A stretch of DNA of 6,106 bases from Desulfobulbus sp. GTDB taxonomy: Bacteria; Desulfobacterota; Desulfobulbia; Desulfobulbales; Desulfobulbaceae. Below, one piece after another: positions 1-6,104 of this stretch. Below the pieces are notes generated by a model, which did not search any database, was not told where the DNA came from, and saw only the letters and a program-made list of their open reading frames with translations. The position numbers and the translations under genes are program-made. The stretch covers positions 1 through 6,106 of the forward strand of contig DRKH01000276.1 of assembly GCA_011051825.1 (NCBI GenBank), given 5' to 3'. Within the stretch, counting starts at the first letter, position 1, and each line of letters opens with the position of its first letter.

Positions 1-59
1 GATTTCCGGTATAGATTGCATGGCTGTATTTCTACTTTGTCACATTTTTATCTAAAAAT

Positions 60-72
60 GGCGCTGAGCGCC
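60..72. repeat. Short perfect hairpin GGCGC-TGA-GCGCC
   Basis: GGCGC at 60-64 is the exact reverse complement of GCGCC at 68-72, with a TGA loop. It lies 11 bases before the larger hairpin at 84-132 and is the first of a run of palindromes. No T-run follows it, so it is not an obvious terminator. Confidence 0.5.
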
Positions 73-83
73 TGGATGCAACA

Positions 84-132
84 CAGCACCGCAGAGCGGT
101 GCTGCAAGAGTGGTCTTGTTCCACCGCTCTGC
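84..132. repeat. Two overlapping, mutually exclusive hairpins
   Basis: CAGCACCGC (84-92) pairs perfectly with GCGGTGCTG (96-104) around an AGA loop. The same bases can pair differently: GCAGAGCGGTG (91-101) is the exact reverse complement of CACCGCTCTGC (122-132). Inside that stem, CAAGA (105-109) pairs with TCTTG (114-118) around GTGG. The second fold is a 16-base-pair interrupted stem with a 3x3 internal loop. Both folds use 91-101, so they exclude each other, as in attenuators or riboregulators. No T-run or coding leader is evident. It may equally be a palindromic mobile repeat. Confidence 0.6.
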
Positions 133-140
133 AGCTAAAC

Positions 141-164
141 GAGTGTTCCTGAAATAGAACATTT
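141..164. repeat. Weak hairpin around TGTTC/GAACA
   Basis: TGTTC at 144-148 pairs with GAACA at 157-161 across an 8-base loop, and wobble pairs can extend the stem by up to three positions to 141-164. Its loop contains CCTGAAAT, a short word that recurs in related form near 202-209 and 331-336, and in reverse near 237-247. On its own it would not be remarkable; it counts as part of the palindrome cluster. Confidence 0.3.
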
Positions 165-202
165 TCATGGTTCGTTGTGGCCGCAGGGCATGCTGCTTTA
201 TC
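161..202 (+). repeat. Direct repeat, copy 1
   Basis: The block at 161-183, built on TTCGTTGTGGC, matches 238-260 at 20 of 23 bases. The block at 188-202 (GCATGCTGCTTTATC) matches 308-322 at 13 of 15. In this copy the two blocks are only four bases apart. It is followed directly by CTGAAAATTGCC, which has a diverged counterpart after copy 2. Confidence 0.5.
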
Positions 203-245
203 TGAAAATTGCCTGTGAAGCACTGTCGATTCAGGCTATTTTCAG
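202..245. repeat. Long inverted repeat, 14-bp stem with one mismatch
   Basis: TGAAAATTGCCTG at 203-215 is the reverse complement of CAGGCTATTTTCA at 232-244 except for one base, and a C-G pair (202/245) extends it. The loop is 16 bases. It sits between the two direct-repeat copies and overlaps the start of copy 2. No T-run follows. Confidence 0.55.
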
Positions 246-322
246 GATTCGTTGTGGCTGGGCCGAAAAACCCGAAGTCTGGGCTTCGCTCCGCTTATCT
301 GGTCCGGCCATGCTGGTTTATC
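238..322 (+). repeat. Direct repeat, copy 2, split by an extra segment
   Basis: This is the second copy of the repeat at 161-202. Its first block (238-260) and second block (308-322) are 47 bases apart instead of four. The extra DNA is itself palindromic: TGGCTGGGCC (255-264) pairs with GGTCCGGCCA (301-310) through ten positions including two G-T pairs. Inside it CGAAG (273-277) pairs with CTTCG (284-288). The simplest reading is a small palindromic insertion into one copy, or its loss from the other. Confidence 0.45.
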
Positions 323-383
323 CGTCATTCCTGAAAGTGGCTATTAGCGAAACTCAGCATAAGTGACCCATGACTGATTGTCC

Positions 384-457
384 GTCATCCCCGCGAAGGC
401 TGGGATCCAGGACGTTTTCAGCCCACTGGATCCCCGATAACAACCTTCGGGGATGAC
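384..457. repeat. Palindromic intergenic element (MITE-like), GTCATCCCCG...CGGGGATGAC
   Basis: GTCATCCCCG at 384-393 is the reverse complement of CGGGGATGAC at 448-457. The inner arm GGGATCCAG at 402-410 pairs with CTGGATCCC at 426-434, around a 15-base loop. The arms between them (CGCGAAGGCT and GATAACAACCTT) pair poorly. This word pattern belongs to a well-known kind of small non-coding palindromic repeat scattered between genes of many proteobacteria. That family assignment is from memory; the inverted repeat is directly visible. Confidence 0.7.
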
Positions 458-478
458 TACAACAAGATTATCAAACAT

Positions 479-509
479 TTGACCTCTTTCCAAGCACTAA
501 ACCTAAATG
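479..509 (+). promoter_or_regulatory. Weak sigma70-like promoter candidate for the helicase gene
   Basis: TTGACC at 479-484 is five of six to the -35 consensus. The downstream -10 candidates are poor: TAAATG at 504-509 with a 19-base spacer, or TATTAT at 511-516 without a well-placed -35. It is the best promoter-like spot between the palindromic element and the gene, but this is only a pattern match. It would leave a leader of roughly 145 bases. Confidence 0.2.
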
Positions 510-661
510 ATATTATCAAATTCCATGCATCCGCTCCCCGGGCGGGCAGAATCCAGCCGACCGACAGGATCTGTCCAGCTGATTCTCAGGTAGGAATTGC
601 ATATCCACGCCCGAATGAACCACTTGCCCCCTGCTGCTCTTTTTCTGCGCTCTGATCTGAA

Positions 662-3600
662 ATGAACCTGAACTATCCGGAAAACCTGCCCATAACCGCG
701 GAAAAAGATCGTATTGTTGCCGCCATCCGCAAAAATCAGGTGCTGATCATTGCCGGTGATACCGGATCCGGCAAGACCACCCAGCTGCCCAAAATGTGCC
801 TTGATGCCGGTCTGGGCAAGGAAAAAATCATCGGCTGCACCCAGCCGCGGCGTCTGGCTGCGGTCTCCATGGCCGAACGGGTGAGTGATGAACTTAAACG
901 GCCCGACCTGGTCGGTTCCACGGTCCGTTTTCAGGATCGGACCCGGGAAAGCACCAGAATCAAATTCATGACCGACGGCATCCTGCTGGCTGAAACCAGA
1001 AGAGACCACCTGCTTAAACGCTATGACACCATTATCATTGACGAGGCCCATGAACGGAGCCTGAATATCGATTTTCTGCTGGGCTATCTTAAACAGCTGC
1101 TGCCGAAACGGCCGGAACTTAAACTGATCATTGCTTCAGCCACCATTGATACCGAGAAGTTCAGCAGCCACTTCGACAATGCGCAGATTTTCCAGGTCTC
1201 AGGTCGCACCTTTCCCATCACCGTCGAATATTTTGAGGAATCAACAGACGAGGAGACAAACTATGTCGATCAGGCCTGCGAGGCGGTACAGACCCTGTGC
1301 CTGCGGCCCGGTGGCGACATCCTTGTGTTTATGCCCACCGAACGGGATATCCTTGATACCATGGCCGCACTCCAGCATGCTCTTGACCCGGCCCGCCACC
1401 TGATCCTGCCGCTCTTCGGCCGCCTGCAGGCCGGTGATCAACGAAAGATCTTCCGAACCTCTAAAAAACGCAAAATCATTGTCGCCACCAATGTGGCCGA
1501 GACCTCGATAACCGTGCCCGGAATCCGCTTTGTGGTCGACACCGGCCTTGCCCGTATTCCGGCCTACAATGTCCGGGCCAGGACCTCCAGCCTGCTGGTC
1601 TCACGGATTTCAAGGGCAAGCTGCGACCAGCGTTCGGGCCGCTGCGGCCGAACCGGTCCCGGTACCTGCCTGCGCCTGTTCAGCGAAGAAGACTACTTGG
1701 GACGGGCTGAGTTTACCCGGCCGGAAATTCAGCGCTCCAACCTGGCTGAAGTCATCCTCCAGATGATCTCCCTGCGCCTGGGCGATCCGCGCCGGTTTCC
1801 CTTTCTTGATCCGCCAACACCTCGTGCCATCAGCGACGGGTTTCGCCAGCTGCACGAACTGGGCGCCATTGATTCCCGCGACCGCCTGACCGAGCACGGA
1901 CGGATCATGGCCCGGCTTCCCCTTGATCCACGTATCGCCAGAATCATAATAGAAGGCGCCGAGCGCAACGCCCTGCGGGAGACAACTATCATCTGCGCCG
2001 CGCTCTCGATCCAGGATCCGCGCATGCGGCCTGCGGAAAAGGAAAAGCTCGCCGACCAGGCCCAGGAGCAATTCATCGACAAACAGTCCGATTTCCTCAG
2101 CCTGCTCAATATCTGGCAGGCCTGGCAGACATTCAGCAAGGGCGGATTCAGCAGTTCCAAATTACGTAAATTCTGTACAGCCCATTATCTTTCCTGGCAG
2201 CGGATGCGTGAATGGTTTGATGTTCATGAACAGATCAACCGGCTGCTCAAGCCCATCAAAGGATTTGTCCCCAACAATGAACCGGCATCCTATGCCGCAA
2301 TCCATATGGCCCTGGCCAGTGGATTTTTAAGAAATATCGGCCGCAAGAAGGAAAAAAACCTGTACACGGTCAGCGGTGGCCGCGAAGTCACGCTTTTTCC
2401 CGGCTCATGCCTGTATAATAAAAAAAATGTGGGCTGGATTATGGCTGCGGATTTCATCGAAACCTCAAGACTGTTTGCCAGAACCGCCGCTGTTATTGAT
2501 GACCAATGGCTTGAAACCTTAGGAAAAGGACTCTGCAAATACAACTATTCCGACCCACACTGGTCAAAAAGATCGGGTCAGGTGCAGGCGCTGGAACGGG
2601 TTTCTCTTTTCGGGCTGCCCATCGTTGCCGGCAGAAAGGTCAATTACGGCCGGATCAATGAAAAAACCGCGGGCGAGGCCCGGGAAATTTTTATTCACCA
2701 GGGGTTGATCGAAGGGGAACTGAGCGGACGCTATCCGTTTCTGCAGCATAATCTGGCCCTGATCCGGGAAATATCGACCATGGAAGAACGGGTTCGGCGG
2801 AGAAATATTCTGGTCGATGATCAGGTCCTGTTCCAATTTTATAAAGAGCGTATCGGTACGGCCTATGACAAGTTCACCTTGAACCTGCTGTTGAAGAAAA
2901 AAAAATCGGACAATTTTCTGTGGATGAACAAAGAGGACATCTGCAGAGAAATGCCCGAGCAGGATGAGCTCTATCTGTATCCCAAAACCCTGCGGGCCGG
3001 AGAGTTCGACCTTCCCCTGCACTATCATTTTCAGCCCGGCGATGAAAAAGACGGGGTCACGGTTTCGCTGACCCGGCAGCAGGTCTCCTCGCTGTCCCCC
3101 GCCCCTTTTGAATGGCTGGTCCCCGGCCTGCTTGATGAAAAAATACTCTATCTCTGCAAGCGGCTGCCGAAAAAACTTCGTCGCAGGCTGGTCCCGCTGC
3201 CTGATGCGGTTGACCGGATCATGGACCGGCTCGACCTGTACAGTGGCTCGTTGTATCCGGCCCTTGAAAAGGCATTGCTGCGTGAGTTTCAACTGATCGT
3301 CACCCGCAGTGACTGGCAGACCGATACCCTGCCCCGGCACCTGCTGATGCGCTATCAGCTCAAGGGTGAGAATAGAAAAATCCTCTGCACTACTCGCAGC
3401 TTTACGGAACTCCTCGCCGCCCTGTCCGATTACATGGAAAGCGGCAGCAGTCACCAGGTCAAGCAGGGCCGAAAAAAGCCCAGCCTCCCGACCAGAAACG
3501 GACTGACGACCTGGGATTTCAAGGATCTACCGGCCAGGATCTCGGTCCCGACCGGAACCGGAGCAGACAAACTGTATTTTCCGACCCTGTCTGTAAATGA

Positions 3601-4414
3601 TCAGGGCCAGGTCGACCTGCAGTATAAAGCAGATGAACAGAAGGCCCGCTTACAGAACCGTCTTGGCATGGAGTTTATCTATTGCCTGCAGTTCCCGGGC
3701 TGTCGGAAACAGATCCGCAAAGAGTGTAAAACCGCTCTTGCAAGCCACTCCGCATCCTGGCTTTCCCTGGGCATGAAGGGCACGGCCCTTGAGCTCCGGG
3801 AAGCACTGCTGCAGTTTGTTATGGACGCGCTCTTTGATACCCGCGACGGACGGATCCCCGACCAGGCCCGTTTCAATGCAATCATAGCAGAGCTGAAGAA
3901 ACAGGGCATTCACAGAAAGGTGCAGGCAGTTATCGGCAACCTTATGGATACTATTGCGCTCCGCCGCAGGGTGACGGCGGATCTTACCGCCTGGACCAAC
4001 CGTTGCCGAAAAAACAAATGTTATAACAGGGAAATAGAGCAGGATTTCATCCAATGCCTGGAAAATATCCTGCCCCCGGATTTTCTGCTCACCCGCTCAA
4101 ACGAACAGATGCTCCATACCGGCCGCTATCTGCAGGCCCTGGCCATTCGTCTGCAGCGAGCCGAACAGGAACCGGCAAAGGACGCCCAGAAACAGCAGCG
4201 CCTGACCATCGCCGTCAACCGTCTGGCCCATATCAGGGAATTCAGTACCCACAATCCGGAATGCAGGAAAGCCATTGCCCTGTACCGGACCATGGTTGAA
4301 GAGTTCCGGGTCTCGGTCTTTGCCCCGGAAGTCGGAACCGCCATGCCGGTCTCCGAGAAACGGTTAAAAAAGCTGTGGCAGGAACTGGAAAACACCTGCC
4401 GCCAGGTTGAGTAA
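662..4414 (+). CDS. hrpA: ATP-dependent RNA helicase HrpA (DEAH box)
   Basis: A cytoplasmic DEAH/RHA superfamily 2 helicase of 1250 residues. Visible motifs: I GDTGSGKTT (32-40), Ia TQPRR (60-64), Ib TDGIL (104-108), II DEAH (127-130), III SAT (159-161), V TNVAETSITVPGI (276-288) and VI QRSGRCGR (323-330). Winged-helix/HA2 regions follow at roughly 355-480 and an OB-type segment at about 560-615. The long HrpA-only C-terminal region (DUF3418 type) runs to the end, which reads GTAMPVSEKRLK much like E. coli HrpA. In E. coli the enzyme acts in mRNA processing and rescue of stalled ribosomes. The start is constrained: TGA at 653-655 closes the frame, and this is the only ATG before motif I. No clear Shine-Dalgarno precedes it. 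Compared with E. coli HrpA (1300 residues), the N-terminal ~70-80 residues before the YP-NLP motif are absent. All catalytic motifs are intact. Confidence 0.96.
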   Translation: MNLNYPENLPITAEKDRIVAAIRKNQVLIIAGDTGSGKTTQLPKMCLDAGLGKEKIIGCTQPRRLAAVSMAERVSDELKRPDLVGSTVRFQDRTRESTRIKFMTDGILLAETRRDHLLKRYDTIIIDEAHERSLNIDFLLGYLKQLLPKRPELKLIIASATIDTEKFSSHFDNAQIFQVSGRTFPITVEYFEESTDEETNYVDQACEAVQTLCLRPGGDILVFMPTERDILDTMAALQHALDPARHLILPLFGRLQAGDQRKIFRTSKKRKIIVATNVAETSITVPGIRFVVDTGLARIPAYNVRARTSSLLVSRISRASCDQRSGRCGRTGPGTCLRLFSEEDYLGRAEFTRPEIQRSNLAEVILQMISLRLGDPRRFPFLDPPTPRAISDGFRQLHELGAIDSRDRLTEHGRIMARLPLDPRIARIIIEGAERNALRETTIICAALSIQDPRMRPAEKEKLADQAQEQFIDKQSDFLSLLNIWQAWQTFSKGGFSSSKLRKFCTAHYLSWQRMREWFDVHEQINRLLKPIKGFVPNNEPASYAAIHMALASGFLRNIGRKKEKNLYTVSGGREVTLFPGSCLYNKKNVGWIMAADFIETSRLFARTAAVIDDQWLETLGKGLCKYNYSDPHWSKRSGQVQALERVSLFGLPIVAGRKVNYGRINEKTAGEAREIFIHQGLIEGELSGRYPFLQHNLALIREISTMEERVRRRNILVDDQVLFQFYKERIGTAYDKFTLNLLLKKKKSDNFLWMNKEDICREMPEQDELYLYPKTLRAGEFDLPLHYHFQPGDEKDGVTVSLTRQQVSSLSPAPFEWLVPGLLDEKILYLCKRLPKKLRRRLVPLPDAVDRIMDRLDLYSGSLYPALEKALLREFQLIVTRSDWQTDTLPRHLLMRYQLKGENRKILCTTRSFTELLAALSDYMESGSSHQVKQGRKKPSLPTRNGLTTWDFKDLPARISVPTGTGADKLYFPTLSVNDQGQVDLQYKADEQKARLQNRLGMEFIYCLQFPGCRKQIRKECKTALASHSASWLSLGMKGTALELREALLQFVMDALFDTRDGRIPDQARFNAIIAELKKQGIHRKVQAVIGNLMDTIALRRRVTADLTAWTNRCRKNKCYNREIEQDFIQCLENILPPDFLLTRSNEQMLHTGRYLQALAIRLQRAEQEPAKDAQKQQRLTIAVNRLAHIREFSTHNPECRKAIALYRTMVEEFRVSVFAPEVGTAMPVSEKRLKKLWQELENTCRQVE

Positions 4415-4440
4415 CCGCCAGGAAGCGCTTTACGATGTGG

Positions 4441-4481
4441 TGAAATTGGTTTAGATATTCAATTTCAAATGGTTATTTTTT
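4441..4481 (+). terminator. Possible weak terminator after the helicase gene
   Basis: TGAAATTG (4441-4448) pairs perfectly with CAATTTCA (4460-4467) over an 11-base loop, and a run of six T residues lies at 4476-4481. The stem is A+T-rich and eight bases separate it from the T-run, so it departs from a textbook intrinsic terminator. Its place 27 bases after the stop codon is suitable. Confidence 0.3.
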
Positions 4482-4524
4482 CTAAAGTACAGTCAAGGTT
4501 CAGTGGAAGTATGGTGAGTTGGGA

Positions 4525-4881
4525 TCATGAATAAGAACCTGGTATTTCAAGACCTGCCCCCCGTGTTTTTCTTTTCCAATCCACCTCGTCCAAACAGGGA
4601 ACGTCAAGCATGGTGAACAAATTCTGTATAGCATCGACAATCTGACGAAATTGCCAGTCTTTAATTTTTATATTTTTACTCTGGCCTTCCAGATAATTAA
4701 TAACATCTTTTGCCGAATGGGTTATCAGTCATTTGCCGGACATGGCCTTGAGATATCGTTCGATACGAATCACATACCAGCGCGTAACCTTAGGTTCCAC
4801 CTTGTTGTTGATAAGATGCTGTATATAACCGATCCCAAAAGAGTTTTATGCATCAGGCTGGCTTGTATTCGTCTTTGGCAT
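4525..4881 (-). pseudogene. Decayed tyrosine recombinase (integron/phage integrase), N-terminal part only
   Basis: Read on the minus strand from an ATG at 4881-4879, one frame gives an integrase N-terminal (SAM-like, core-binding) domain. Landmarks are VEPKVTRWYVIRIERYLKAM, then HSAKDVINYLEG, IKDWQFRQIVDAIQNLF and LDEVDW. This pattern, with RWYV..IE.Y, DV..YL and DWQFRQ.VDAI, is typical of integron-type and related phage integrases. Two stops interrupt the same frame: TAA at 4848-4846 and TGA at 4731-4729. The reading on both sides of each stop is still family-like, so these are nonsense changes and not frame switches. The frame ends with TGA at 4527-4525 shortly after DEVDW, where family members would enter the catalytic domain. 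No R-H-R-Y catalytic residues are found downstream, so the remnant cannot be active. It converges on the helicase and diverges from the ATPase gene. It is too short and broken to name a subfamily firmly. Confidence 0.75.
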
Positions 4882-4926
4882 ATGATATTGTAACGAAAAT
4901 GTATGATTTCTTTTTAAGAATATCAT
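4882..4926. repeat. Inverted repeat ATGATATT/AATATCAT with inner hairpin
   Basis: ATGATATT at 4882-4889 is the exact reverse complement of AATATCAT at 4919-4926. Between them TTCTT (4908-4912) pairs with AAGAA (4916-4920) around TTT, overlapping the right arm. It begins immediately upstream of the integrase remnant's start codon, so it may be part of that gene's old control region or an old recombination site. It is A+T-rich, and chance is a real alternative. Confidence 0.3.
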
Positions 4927-4943
4927 GCTGAAAATTCTAAGTC

Positions 4944-4989
4944 AATAGACAGAGTATGCCTAGCCTGATATTGGCTCATTCCGTCTATT
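4944..4989. promoter_or_regulatory. Nested dyad upstream of the ATPase gene, possible operator
   Basis: AATAGAC (4944-4950) is the exact reverse complement of GTCTATT (4983-4989). Inside the pair, AGCC (4962-4965) pairs with GGCT (4973-4976). The dyad ends 29 bases before the start codon and overlaps the only promoter-like spot, TTGGCT at 4971-4976 with TGTTAT at 4994-4999 (17-base spacer). A repressor site is one reading. The arms are short and the promoter match is modest. Confidence 0.25.
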
Positions 4990-5004
4990 TCACTGTTATG
5001 CTAT

Positions 5005-5009
5005 AAGGA
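5005..5009 (+). promoter_or_regulatory. Ribosome binding site of the ATPase gene
   Basis: AAGGA at 5005-5009 lies nine bases before the ATG at 5019. It supports that start over any internal ATG and contrasts with the helicase gene, which has no clear Shine-Dalgarno. Confidence 0.6.
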
Positions 5010-5018
5010 AAAATTTTC

Positions 5019-6104
5019 ATGAAACATCTAGTCAATCAAGTGTTTACACCTGGAGGGATGCCACGCTTCACCTATGTTGACCGAAGTGGAAGGGATCTTG
5101 AGCAGAGTTTAGGGGAATCAAAAAAGCATCTTTGCAAAATGGTTACATTAACGGGATCAACTAAGTCTGGAAAGACTGTTTTAACTAATCGCATATTCCC
5201 CCGTTTAGAGGCAGATAACGTTTGGGTAGATGGAGGATCTGTTGGAAGTGAAAATGATTTCTGGTCACAAATTTTAAACGAATTAAACGAGGCAACTGAA
5301 TCTGAAGTAACGACAACCCAAGAATCTGCACAAAATGTTGAAGGGAAATTTGGCGGTAAGGCTGGTATTCCATTATTGATGGAAGGAAAAGGGGAGGTTG
5401 GTACGAGTATAGGCAGAAAACAATCAGACTCAAAAAAAACAAAACGATCATTATCACCTAGAGCCGCTGCTATCTCAGCCCTCAGGACACATGAAATTCC
5501 ATTAATTATAGATGATTTTCATTATTTAGACCGTCAATTTCAGGGTGATTTGGTACGAGCACTTAAACCTTTAATCTTTGAAGGAATTCCGGTAATTGCC
5601 ATAGCAATACCGCATAGACGCTATGATGCAATAAAAGTAGAACGAGAAATGACAGGCAGGTTACTCTCTATTGAAGTTCCTCCTTGGTCAATTGATGAAC
5701 TTACCGAAATTGCAGACAGAGGCTTCCCTTTGCTTCAGATAAATGTTTCTGGTCATATAAAACAACGGTTAGCACAAGAATCTTATGGGAGTCCTCATCT
5801 GATGCAAGAATTTTGTAGAGCTTTATGTCGTATTAATAGGATAGAAGAATCAATGCCCCATGAAGTCAAAATATCCTCACTAAATGAAGATATTTTTCAC
5901 GAGGTCGCTGACGGAACAGGTAAGATTATTTACGATAGGTTAGCAAAAGGCCCTCGCCAACGACAGCTATTCCCGGATGGCACTGTTTGGCCGTCTGAAA
6001 GTATAAAATTTGGTCGCCAAGATGTTGCCGGGGCGAAAAACTTGCCCCTGACGGCCGTACAGCCTGAAAACCGCCAACTTTTGATAAAATTCACCATTTT
6101 TTGA
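5019..6104 (+). CDS. P-loop ATPase, AAA+/STAND-like; C-terminus probably replaced
   Basis: I do not recognise a named family. The protein (361 residues as read) has Walker A GSTKSGKT (46-53) and Walker B PLIIDDFHYL (161-170, D165/D166). A sensor-1-like strand IAIAIPHR lies at 193-200, and a GSPHLM turn (257-262) in a helical lid resembles AAA+/ORC/STAND ATPases. An insert at about 91-147 is rich in Gly, Lys, Ser and Thr (for example GGKAGIPLLMEGKGEVGTSI). The start is preceded by VFTPGG-type sequence only inside the protein: residues 8-20 (VFTPGG...FTYV) look conserved-like. No signal peptide or clear membrane helix is seen, so it is probably cytosolic. Base use is markedly more A+T-rich than the helicase, suggesting transfer. 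After about residue 315 (GPRQR) the DNA becomes G+C-richer and the protein loses regular helix pattern, so the native C-terminus may have been lost to an insertion. Partners, if any, would lie beyond the window. Confidence 0.75.
   Translation: MKHLVNQVFTPGGMPRFTYVDRSGRDLEQSLGESKKHLCKMVTLTGSTKSGKTVLTNRIFPRLEADNVWVDGGSVGSENDFWSQILNELNEATESEVTTTQESAQNVEGKFGGKAGIPLLMEGKGEVGTSIGRKQSDSKKTKRSLSPRAAAISALRTHEIPLIIDDFHYLDRQFQGDLVRALKPLIFEGIPVIAIAIPHRRYDAIKVEREMTGRLLSIEVPPWSIDELTEIADRGFPLLQINVSGHIKQRLAQESYGSPHLMQEFCRALCRINRIEESMPHEVKISSLNEDIFHEVADGTGKIIYDRLAKGPRQRQLFPDGTVWPSESIKFGRQDVAGAKNLPLTAVQPENRQLLIKFTIF

Larger units (their letters stand above)
1..661. other. Gene-free region rich in inverted repeats
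   Basis: No reading frame here looks like a protein. The short frames at 32-223 (-) and 175-366 (+) have compositions dictated by the repeats and no recognisable motif. The frame that leads into the helicase carries a TGA at 653-655, just before the helicase start. What the stretch does hold is a run of hairpin-forming inverted repeats between 60 and 457, listed separately, and two diverged copies of a direct repeat. From about 458 to 661 I see only a weak promoter candidate and a short TGATATTATCA palindrome at 508-518. I see no tRNA, rRNA or CRISPR structure. Confidence 0.6.
4415..5018. other. Intergenic region with integrase debris and dyad repeats
   Basis: About 600 bases separate the helicase stop from the ATPase start. 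On the + strand no real gene is seen; the open frame at 4651-4893 lies opposite the integrase remnant and has no motif of its own. The contents are a weak stem followed by six T residues (4441-4481), the minus-strand integrase pseudogene (4525-4881), an inverted repeat at 4882-4926, a nested dyad at 4944-4989, and the ATPase ribosome binding site. Base composition shifts from the G+C-rich helicase to A+T-rich here. Confidence 0.6.

Noticed and set aside
175..366. A 63-residue + strand frame in the repeat region
   Set aside because: It is made entirely of the direct repeats and palindromes and has no ribosome binding site.
60..460. CRISPR array or retron RNA as an explanation for the hairpin cluster
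   Set aside because: There are no regularly spaced identical repeats, and no reverse transcriptase or Cas gene is present in the window.
503..1051. A 182-residue minus-strand frame running across the helicase start
   Set aside because: Most of it is antisense to helicase motifs I to II, and the rest is low-information intergenic DNA; no recognisable domain.
1610..2160. Two overlapping minus-strand frames (1610-2071 and 1729-2160)
   Set aside because: Both are shadows of the helicase HA2 region and show no protein-like features.
2564..3454. A 296-residue open frame on the minus strand inside the helicase gene
   Set aside because: It lies opposite a well-conserved part of HrpA, has no ribosome binding site or motif, and its openness follows from the G+C-rich codon pattern of the true gene.
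4399..4422. An 8-base direct repeat CCGCCAGG on both sides of the helicase stop codon
   Set aside because: It is short and fits chance in G+C-rich DNA. It could be a target duplication, but only eight bases lie between the copies.
4729..4848. Stop-codon readthrough (selenocysteine or pyrrolysine) in the integrase frame
   Set aside because: The two stops differ (TAA and TGA) and the catalytic half is missing, so simple gene decay is the better explanation.
4651..4893. An 80-residue + strand frame in the gap
   Set aside because: It is the complement of the integrase remnant, whose minus-strand reading is family-like, and it has no Shine-Dalgarno or motif.
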